A stretch of DNA of 5,486 nt from NCBI GenBank assembly GCA_007122945.1, contig SKSP01000145.1, positions 1 through 5,486 on the forward strand, written 5' to 3'. The position numbers were made by a program, and so were the translations under genes. Below the pieces are notes generated by a model that was not told the origin of the DNA, made no database searches, and saw nothing but the letters and a program-made list of their open reading frames with translations. Origin of the DNA: Ilumatobacteraceae bacterium. GTDB taxonomy: Bacteria; Actinomycetota; Acidimicrobiia; Acidimicrobiales; Ilumatobacteraceae. Position 1 is the first letter of the stretch. Each line of letters opens with the position of its first letter. Positions 1-4,664 of this stretch are shown in pieces.

Positions 1-223
1 CACGACCGAGCATCGGAACGGTCAACACACCATCGGCCCCGAGCGGCCCGGTCTCACGCGCCTGCCCATCGACCGTCTCCCCAGGAACACGCGTGTCCAC
101 CAACCGCGCCGGCACCAACCCCACGAAACCCGCTTGCGACGACTCCGCAGCACTCGGGTTGTCCACACTCCCCAAGACCGCACCGATCAACACCGCCGCT
201 GCGGCCAGACCACCTCGCGACAT
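1..223 (-). CDS. Exported surface-repeat protein, N-terminal part (3' end outside window)
   Basis: The reading frame opens at ATG (223-221) and runs off the left edge, giving 74 residues. A GGAG lies 5 nt upstream, which fixes the start. Residues 1-26 look like a Sec signal peptide: MSRGG, a hydrophobic stretch LAAAAVLIGAVLG, then a polar segment ending in PSAA, a plausible cleavage site. The mature part begins with GFVGLVPARLVDTRVPGE, the opening of the 'P-x-R-x-x-DTR' repeat that also occurs three times in the protein at 2767-4596. I take it to be a cell-wall or secreted protein built from such repeats. Enzymatic function, total length and any C-terminal anchor cannot be seen. Codon use is unlike the rest of the window: five of eight Leu codons are TTG, with many GTG, GGG and GGT, whereas neighbours favour CTC, GTC and GGC. 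The same frame stays open upstream through the degraded dehydrogenase, but homology and the ribosome binding site argue against a fusion. Confidence 0.8.
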   Translation of the reverse strand, partial: MSRGGLAAAAVLIGAVLGSVDNPSAAESSQAGFVGLVPARLVDTRVPGETVDGQARETGPLGADGVLTVPMLGR

Positions 224-228
224 CACCG

Positions 229-232
229 CTCC
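229..232 (-). promoter_or_regulatory. Ribosome binding site of the surface-repeat protein
   Basis: The minus strand reads GGAG, then cggtg, then ATG. The 5-nt spacing suits a Shine-Dalgarno site. It decides the start in a frame that remains open for more than 250 further bases upstream. Confidence 0.65.
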
Positions 233-272
233 GTTCCTGTAACCGTCCCCAGGGTCGCGAACCGACCGAGGA

Positions 273-281
273 ACGCTACCA
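273..281 (-). promoter_or_regulatory. Candidate extended -10 promoter element
   Basis: On the minus strand TG-G-TAGCGT resembles an extended -10 (TGn followed by TAnnnT). It lies about 50 bases upstream of the ATG at 223, in the 117-bp gap between the dehydrogenase remnant and the surface-protein gene. No convincing -35 hexamer is visible. The gene needs its own promoter if the remnant upstream is dead, so the position is sensible, but the match is short. Confidence 0.25.
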
Positions 282-340
282 GACACCCGGCAGCCGAGAG
301 CCCTGGGCTGGCATCCCCCGCTGCTCACGGGATCAGACCT

Positions 341-720
341 GACGAGCGCCTCGCAGACCGTGAGGAGGTTGGCCGTTGCGAGATAGTTCGTCATCACCTT
401 CAGCATCGAAGCGCTGCCGAGAGGCCCCGTGTGCAGGATGCGCCGACCGAGACGCTCGAGCAGCGGCATGACGTGCTCGACCGCCGCTCGCTCGCCGCCG
501 GCGATGATCGAGTGTTGCCGGTGTCGGCACGGTGGCAACCTCTCGTGACCGGGCACTCGACGGCCTGACCGCCGCGACGGGTGACCTCGGCGCCCATCCG
601 GACCACCTCGTCGGCGTCGGTGGTGGACATCTCCATCCACGTCTTGCCCGGGCCGACCTCCGGCGACATCCGGGCCACCACGGCGTGGGACGCTGCCGGG
701 GATGGCAGGCGCGAGGTGGT
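341..720 (-). pseudogene. 3-hydroxyisobutyrate dehydrogenase-like remnant (truncated, frameshifted)
   Basis: Read on the minus strand from 720, the translation gives LPSPAASHAVVARMSPE, GKTWMEMSTTDADEVV and CPVTRGCHRADTGN. This is the middle of a 6-phosphogluconate/3-hydroxyisobutyrate dehydrogenase-family protein; the last block corresponds to the substrate-binding G-rich motif. At 509-513 the frame is lost by a net one-base deletion. It resumes one frame over with IIAGGERAAVEHVMPLLERL, RRILHTGPLGSASMLK and VMTNYLATANLLTVCEALV, which contains the catalytic-Lys region (Lys and Asn of K-x-x-x-N). Homology stops near 341. The N-terminal Rossmann part with GxGxxG (about 70 residues) and the C-terminal helical domain (about 110-120 residues) are both absent. 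The remnant starts immediately after the aldolase stop, so it was probably the third gene of that operon. A sequencing slip could explain the frameshift but not the loss of both ends. Confidence 0.8.
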
Positions 721-1466
721 CAGTCGCGGTAGTCCGGTTCGTCGCGGTCGAGCACGGATCTGAGGTGTGCGAAGTGGGCATCGGCCATCCCGGCGTACGC
801 GCGCCAGCCCTCGGCCATCCGCGCCGCCACGGCGTCGGTCATGACGTTGAGCGGCTGGCCGCTCGACAGCGCGAGCAACACCGTCCGCGCCGCCTTCTCG
901 AAGAAGTAGAGCTGCTCGAAGGCCTGCGCGACGGTGGAGCCCGTGCAGGTGAGCCCGTGATTGGCCATCAGCAAGGTCGAGTGTTCGCCGAGTGCGGACG
1001 CGATGCGCGCCCCTTCATCGGCGTCGTCGGCGATCCCACCGCACTCGGTGTCGATCGACAGATCGCCCCAGAAGCGCGCCGTGTTCATGTCGATCGGCGG
1101 CAGCGTCGGGTGCTTCAGCGCGGCGAGCGCCGTGGCGTGCGGTGGATGACAGTGCAACACCACGCGGACGTCGGGCCGCTCCCGGTGGAGCGTGCCGTGG
1201 ATGGTCCACGCCGAAGCGTCCGGTGCCTCTGGCGTGTCCATGACGCTGTCGTCGGCGGCGTCGAGAACGAGCAGGTCCGATGCCCTGATGGCGGCGAAAT
1301 GCCGCCACTTCGGGTTCAGCAGGAACCGGCCTCCATCCGCGGAGACCGCCGCGCTGAAGTGGTTGCCGACCGACTCGTGCCAGCCGAAGCGGGCCGTCAA
1401 CCGGAAGGCGGCGGCCATGTCGGCGCGCAGGGCGTCCACGTCGATCCGTGCGGCCCCGTCGCTCAC
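720..1466 (-). CDS. Class II aldolase/adducin family protein
   Basis: This 248-residue protein has the length and layout of the class II aldolase/adducin N-terminal domain family: metal-dependent, cytosolic enzymes that cleave or form carbon bonds next to a carbonyl. Visible features are GNHFSA (residues 34-39), the IHGTLHRERPDV helix (89-100), metal ligands His105 and His107 in HCHPPH, and a third ligand His170 in ANHG. The C-terminal end DRDEPDYRD looks intact. Aligned to L-fuculose-1-phosphate aldolase by distance from the HxH pair, the catalytic Glu position is Ala86 (ASAW instead of SSEW). It therefore falls in the adducin-like subfamily of uncertain chemistry rather than with sugar-phosphate aldolases. 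The GTG start at 1466 overlaps the TGA of the preceding dioxygenase (GTGA) and has GGAGGGG 8 nt upstream, so the two genes are translationally coupled. The substrate is unknown; a product of the dioxygenase is the obvious candidate. The same frame stays open far upstream inside the dioxygenase gene, but that extension has no family resemblance. Confidence 0.88.
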   Translation of the reverse strand: MSDGAARIDVDALRADMAAAFRLTARFGWHESVGNHFSAAVSADGGRFLLNPKWRHFAAIRASDLLVLDAADDSVMDTPEAPDASAWTIHGTLHRERPDVRVVLHCHPPHATALAALKHPTLPPIDMNTARFWGDLSIDTECGGIADDADEGARIASALGEHSTLLMANHGLTCTGSTVAQAFEQLYFFEKAARTVLLALSSGQPLNVMTDAVAARMAEGWRAYAGMADAHFAHLRSVLDRDEPDYRD

Positions 1467-2671
1467 CCGAACCGCCCCTCCGAGACCATCGCCCGGTAGA
1501 TCCCCCACAACTCGCTCCGGTCCGTGTACGTGCCGCGCAGATGACGCTCGCCGCTCGTGGCCGAGTAGGCCTCGCGCCCGTGCACGACGCGGCGGTTGTC
1601 GAACGTGATGCACTCGCCGGCCTGCAGCGTGAACCGCATCACGTACTTCTCGTCCTGCAGCATCCGCCCGAAGCGGACGAAGGCGGGGTAGTAGTCGTCG
1701 AGCACGCGCTGGGGCAGGTCGAAGACGTCGGCCATGTGCTGGCTGATCGTGACGCCCGAGACCTCTCCGTGGCGATCGAGTTCGATCACCCGCTGGCGTG
1801 CCCGCATGTCGATGCCGCGATGCTCCTTGTAGAAGGGCACGTCGGTCTCGGCGAGAAGGCGGAACGCCTCCGGGTCGGTGGCGCGCAGGTCGTCGGCCAC
1901 CGCCGTCCCGTCCGCGAACAGATTGAGCCCGCCCGCGACGCTGTTGGCCCGGCAATGGAGGAATTGGATCCCGGGCGCGTGCTCCTCGGAGGGCACGTCG
2001 GTGTGCAGCTCCAGCGCCTTCGACGTGTAGGCGAGGTTCGTGGGCTGCACGTGGACGCGCGCGTCGAAGTAGGGGCCGAAGAAGGTCGGCCGGATCTGGC
2101 CGATGAGGAGGGCGGTCTCCGGGAGCGCCTCGTCGGTGTCGGGCATGTCCGTGACGATCGCCACGCCCTCCACGAGCAACGCTTCCATCCAGCGCCGGCG
2201 CTCCGCCTCGCTCGCCAGCAGACGCGGTTGCGACACCCGTGTGATGTCGGGATGGTGATCGGCGTACCACGGCGTGCGGGGCAGATCGGCCGGGTCGTGC
2301 CGCCGCTCGCCCCGGGCATGCTCGGCGAGCAGGGCGAGCGGATGGTGCGAGGTGTGATCCTCGCCGCTCCATTCGATCACCAGCGTGTCGGCCTCCACCC
2401 GGGCGGCCGCCGGCCGGGGGGCCGCCGGGAGCCCGAAGATGTCGAACGCCCGCTCCCGTGTCTCCGGGTCGAACGAACTCGGGCAGTTGTCCCTGAGCCA
2501 GTAGTAGTTGAAGTACCCCGGGTTGCCGTCCGGCAACGTCACGTTGAGGCCCGCGTCCTCCAGCGTGACCTCGTCCCGCTGCGCGCCGCACGTGTGGGCT
2601 TCCGTCGTTCGGCCTGCGATCCGCCCGACTCTACGGATCGGCCGCTCGGATGACCACGTCGTCGGCCACAT
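1463..2671 (-). CDS. TauD/gamma-butyrobetaine hydroxylase-like Fe(II)/2-oxoglutarate dioxygenase
   Basis: This is a cytosolic non-haem iron oxygenase, 402 residues from this ATG. Residues about 32-118 form an N-terminal domain like that of gamma-butyrobetaine and trimethyllysine hydroxylases, with YFNYYWLRDNC at 53-63. Residues about 135-402 are the TauD/TfdA double-stranded beta-helix. It carries the iron ligands His223 and Asp225 (LELHTDVPSEEH), the distal His364 (RRVVHGREAY) and Arg379 (HLRGTYTDR), the likely 2-oxoglutarate carboxylate anchor. PGIQFLHC and ITFDNRRVVHG are strong family signatures. Unlike human BBOX, which has DNCPCSDC, the N-terminal domain reads DNCPSSFDPETRER and lacks the zinc-binding Cys cluster, so calling it a carnitine enzyme would be unsafe. 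The start is uncertain: an in-frame GTG at 2707 gives 414 residues, neither start has a Shine-Dalgarno, and similarity only begins near 2580. It is followed without a gap by the class II aldolase, implying a shared pathway. No clear promoter is visible. Confidence 0.88.
   Translation of the reverse strand: MWPTTWSSERPIRRVGRIAGRTTEAHTCGAQRDEVTLEDAGLNVTLPDGNPGYFNYYWLRDNCPSSFDPETRERAFDIFGLPAAPRPAAARVEADTLVIEWSGEDHTSHHPLALLAEHARGERRHDPADLPRTPWYADHHPDITRVSQPRLLASEAERRRWMEALLVEGVAIVTDMPDTDEALPETALLIGQIRPTFFGPYFDARVHVQPTNLAYTSKALELHTDVPSEEHAPGIQFLHCRANSVAGGLNLFADGTAVADDLRATDPEAFRLLAETDVPFYKEHRGIDMRARQRVIELDRHGEVSGVTISQHMADVFDLPQRVLDDYYPAFVRFGRMLQDEKYVMRFTLQAGECITFDNRRVVHGREAYSATSGERHLRGTYTDRSELWGIYRAMVSEGRFG
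1475..1481 (-). promoter_or_regulatory. Ribosome binding site of the class II aldolase
   Basis: The minus strand reads GGAGGGG, 8 nt before the GTG at 1466 and still inside the last codons of the dioxygenase. It supports the GTGA-overlap start against longer upstream extensions in the same frame. Confidence 0.75.
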
Positions 2672-2728
2672 TCGGGCGTTGCAGGATCTCGGAGGATCGC
2701 TGGTCACCCGAGCGGTGGGCGCACCGGT

Positions 2729-2740
2729 CGTCGATCGACG
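2729..2740. repeat. 12-bp perfect palindrome upstream of the dioxygenase
   Basis: CGTCGATCGACG reads the same on both strands. It lies between the stop of the sortase-like gene and the dioxygenase start, overlapping the edge of the 13-bp tandem repeats. It could be a regulator site for the operon, but short GC-rich palindromes of this kind also arise by chance. Confidence 0.35.
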
Positions 2741-2774
2741 TCAGACCTCGACGTCAGACCTCGACGTCAGACCT
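2736..2774. repeat. 13-bp tandem repeat, three perfect copies across a stop codon
   Basis: The unit CGACGTCAGACCT occurs three times head to tail (2736-2748, 2749-2761, 2762-2774), followed by a partial CGAC. On the minus strand each copy contains GAGGTC-TGA, the last coding bases and stop of the sortase-like gene. The coding copy is the first one read on that strand, and the two further copies lie just downstream. Because 13 is not a multiple of three, gain or loss of copies upstream of the stop would shift the C-terminal frame; copies after it are silent. Replication slippage is the likely origin. Confidence 0.9.
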
Positions 2775-4596
2775 CGACCCAGTCGACCAGCTCGGCGGTG
2801 ACGATGATCCGGTGGTCGAGGCTGGTCGGCAGACCGTTCGGCAGGGCACAGCCGATCAACGAGACGGTCGTGCCCGGGTGGTAGCGCGTGGCCGCCAGGA
2901 TCTTCTGGGCGTTCGCCGGGGTGCTGTGACGCACGTTGAACACCATGTCGGTCCGTACGACCCGGTAGCGGAAACGTCGCCGGTCGCCGAGTCGGCCGGC
3001 GACGGACAGGAACATCTCGTGCCCCGGGACCAGCTCGTGCATGTTGTAGACGGGTGAGCCCGCCTCGGTGCGGTGGGCGAACAACCCGACGTGGGCGACC
3101 TGCCCCACGTACCCGGTACCGGTCCAGTGCCATGTGTGGCCGGCGTCCACGACCGGGTCGGGTGACCCGGCGAACACGTTGGAGACCCAACCCGAGCCGC
3201 CGCCGTACCGCGGCCGCAGCGCCGGGATCTCGAGCCGCCACGGCGGTGCCGCGGTCGGCGGTGCCGGGTTCGTGAAGCCGACGGTCGGGAACGCCGGCTT
3301 GCCGATGTACCAGCCGGCCATGTCGATCAGGACGTGGGCGCCGGACTGGCTGTACACGGCGATGCCCTTGGTGGAGATCCGGCTGATGAAGTGGTTGGCG
3401 ATCGTCTGGTTGACGGTGTCCGCGTTGAGGTTGGACACCTCGCGCAGGGGCGTGTTCGCGCCGAAGACCGTGAAGTAGCCGGGATCGCGCGCCTCGACCG
3501 CGGTCACGTTGCCGACGATCGCCTGGGCCGACGTCGCCCCCTCACCGGGGATCGCTGCCGTGACGATCCAACCCGGCCACAACCGTCCGATCTGGCCCGG
3601 CTGGCGGGTGTCGAGGATCCGGTCGGGGATGATCGGGACGAACAACCCGTTCGTCGACGCCGCGGCGTCGGGCCCGGTGAAGTAGCCGGCGACGTCGACG
3701 ATCACGTGGCCGCCGCCGTAGGTGTAGACCTTGAACCCGCGGCGACCGAGCGCGTCGGTCGTCACCTTGACGATCGCCGCCGCAGCCCGCGTCTCGCCCG
3801 GCCCGTTCACGTTCAGGTTGGACGAGTCCGGCGGCGTGTCGACGTCGAGCGGGAAGCACGTGAAGTACCCCCATCCGAGGGTGCCCGTCGTGGTGAGGTT
3901 GATCGCCACCGAGCTGGCCGCGGCCGGGATCGAGCTCGGCAGGAAGACCTCGACGACGGAACCCGGGAGCGGGACCTCGGTGGCCCGCGTGTCGATGACG
4001 CGGATCGCCTCGTCGAGGACGTCGAAGCGACCGTCCGCGACCGGTCCGTCGACCGGTTCGTAGTAGCCGGCGACGTCGACGATCAGCTCGCTGTGGGCGT
4101 AGGCGTACACGTCGACCGCGCCGCCCTCGCCGAGACGGACGGTGGCGAGGTTGGCCGCCGCCTCGAGGGGGAACGCCATGTTGAGGTTGGACACCTCGGG
4201 TCGCTGCCCACCGGTGGGGTACACCGACACGAAGTTGCCCTCGGCGCGGTTCACCGCCGTGACGGTCAGGACCGCGGCCGTCGCCGACTCGGGGATCCCC
4301 TCGCGGCCGGTGACCTGCACCCGGATCGCATCGGGCAACATCCCGAAGGGGTACTGACCCGGGCTGCGCGTGTCGGCGAAGCGGATCTGGCGGGGAAGCG
4401 GCACGAACCTGCTCGCCCCGACGGGCAGAGCGGCGTGCGCCGTACCAGCGCCCCCCAACGAGGTCACGCCGGCACCGATCGCGCCGGCACCGACCGCCAC
4501 CCCGGCGAGGAAGCGGCGACGGCCGATCACGTCGAACGGCGCAGCGGCACCCGAGTGTTCGGCAAGGGGCCCGGAGGGTGGCGAAGCGCTCGGCAC
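2767..4596 (-). CDS. Tat-exported protein with three surface repeats and a C-terminal sortase-like domain
   Basis: This 609-residue protein has three parts. Residues 1-55 are a Tat signal: GRRRFLAG at 25-32, a hydrophobic GVAVGAGAIGAGV stretch, and an AHA cleavage site at 53-55. Residues 64-179, 190-306 and 319-430 are three copies of a surface repeat that open with DTR, contain SNLN, and end in VDVAGYY, VDVAGYF and IDMAGWY. After a Pro-rich linker, residues about 454-609 resemble a class E/F-type sortase: LEIPALRPRY, then HVGLFAHRTEAG (His508), HELVPGHEMFL, TTVSLIGCALP (Cys583) and DHRIIVTAELV (Arg596). Order and spacing match the His-Cys-Arg transpeptidase triad; the usual TLxTC has become SLIGC. 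Sortases join surface proteins to the wall or to each other, but are usually short and held by an N-terminal membrane helix, so this layout is odd. The GTG start at 4596 keeps the whole Tat signal; GTG at 4530 would also leave the RRR motif. The gene stands alone, 68 bp after rlmB. The sortase call is by motif only. Confidence 0.85.
   Translation of the reverse strand: MPSASPPSGPLAEHSGAAAPFDVIGRRRFLAGVAVGAGAIGAGVTSLGGAGTAHAALPVGASRFVPLPRQIRFADTRSPGQYPFGMLPDAIRVQVTGREGIPESATAAVLTVTAVNRAEGNFVSVYPTGGQRPEVSNLNMAFPLEAAANLATVRLGEGGAVDVYAYAHSELIVDVAGYYEPVDGPVADGRFDVLDEAIRVIDTRATEVPLPGSVVEVFLPSSIPAAASSVAINLTTTGTLGWGYFTCFPLDVDTPPDSSNLNVNGPGETRAAAAIVKVTTDALGRRGFKVYTYGGGHVIVDVAGYFTGPDAAASTNGLFVPIIPDRILDTRQPGQIGRLWPGWIVTAAIPGEGATSAQAIVGNVTAVEARDPGYFTVFGANTPLREVSNLNADTVNQTIANHFISRISTKGIAVYSQSGAHVLIDMAGWYIGKPAFPTVGFTNPAPPTAAPPWRLEIPALRPRYGGGSGWVSNVFAGSPDPVVDAGHTWHWTGTGYVGQVAHVGLFAHRTEAGSPVYNMHELVPGHEMFLSVAGRLGDRRRFRYRVVRTDMVFNVRHSTPANAQKILAATRYHPGTTVSLIGCALPNGLPTSLDHRIIVTAELVDWVEV
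2770..3237 (-). other. Sortase-like catalytic domain (residues 454-609)
   Basis: The domain is about 155 residues, the normal size of a sortase core. His508 lies in a FAHRT block (family: AGHRT), Cys583 in SLIGC at the end of a beta strand, and Arg596 in HRIIVTAEL (family: R-x-I-V-x-A-x-L). Cys583 and Arg596 are 13 residues apart, which suits the class E/F layout. With all three residues kept, activity is plausible. A degenerate, purely structural domain is the alternative. Confidence 0.72.
3307..4407 (-). repeat. Three protein-level surface repeats of about 115 residues
   Basis: The units span 4407-4060, 4029-3679 and 3642-3307. Each has an opening (I/R)-x-x-DTR, a middle block like GYFTVFP, an SNLN block, and a closing V(Y)-x-x-x-x-(H)-x-IVDVAGY. 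Protein identity is low except at these blocks, so the duplications are old. Two DNA stretches remain identical: 24 bp at 3681-3704 and 4062-4085 (closing block), and 19 bp at 3424-3442 and 4180-4198 (EVSNLN block). A fourth copy begins in the protein at 1-223. Confidence 0.8.
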
Positions 4597-4604
4597 ATCA
4601 TGCG

Positions 4605-4610
4605 ACGATA
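4605..4610 (-). promoter_or_regulatory. Candidate -10 element for a leaderless transcript
   Basis: On the minus strand TATCGT lies 8 nt before the GTG at 4596. That would place the transcription start at or next to the start codon, a common arrangement in Actinobacteria. The GGAG just upstream (4611-4614) is 14 nt from the GTG, too far for a good ribosome binding site, which also favours a leaderless start. No -35 match was found. Confidence 0.3.
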
Positions 4611-4636
4611 CTCCGCTGCCGGTTCGGGCGAGAGGC

Positions 4637-4648
4637 CGTTCGCGAACG
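4637..4648. repeat. 12-bp perfect palindrome upstream of the sortase-like gene
   Basis: CGTTCGCGAACG sits in the 68-bp gap between rlmB and the sortase-like gene, just upstream of the candidate -10. Its place suits an operator. It could also form a short stem after the rlmB stop, but no T-run follows, so a classical terminator is unlikely. Confidence 0.4.
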
Positions 4649-4664
4649 TTTCCGCACGATCCGA

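Noticed and set aside
280..320. Partial inverted repeats (CAGCC/GGCTG, AGCCC/GGGCT) considered as a terminator after the dehydrogenase remnant.
   Set aside because: The stems are only about 5 bp and no T-run follows on the minus strand; this is expected by chance at this GC content.
134..568. 144-codon open frame on the plus strand near the left end.
   Set aside because: It is Arg/His-rich without motifs and runs antisense to the dehydrogenase remnant and to the surface-protein start, both of which have recognisable homology.
702..1499. 265-codon open frame on the plus strand.
   Set aside because: It is the antisense shadow of the class II aldolase, whose sense frame has clear family motifs.
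720..2591. A 623-codon open frame on the minus strand that would extend the aldolase upstream through most of the dioxygenase gene.
   Set aside because: The part upstream of 1466 is Arg/Gly/Pro-rich out-of-frame translation of the dioxygenase. The aldolase has a clear GTG start with a good ribosome binding site at 1475-1481.
1448..2653. 401-codon open frame on the plus strand.
   Set aside because: It lies antisense to the dioxygenase. The translation is rich in Arg, Val, Glu and Gly with no recognisable motif, as expected for a shadow frame in GC-rich DNA.
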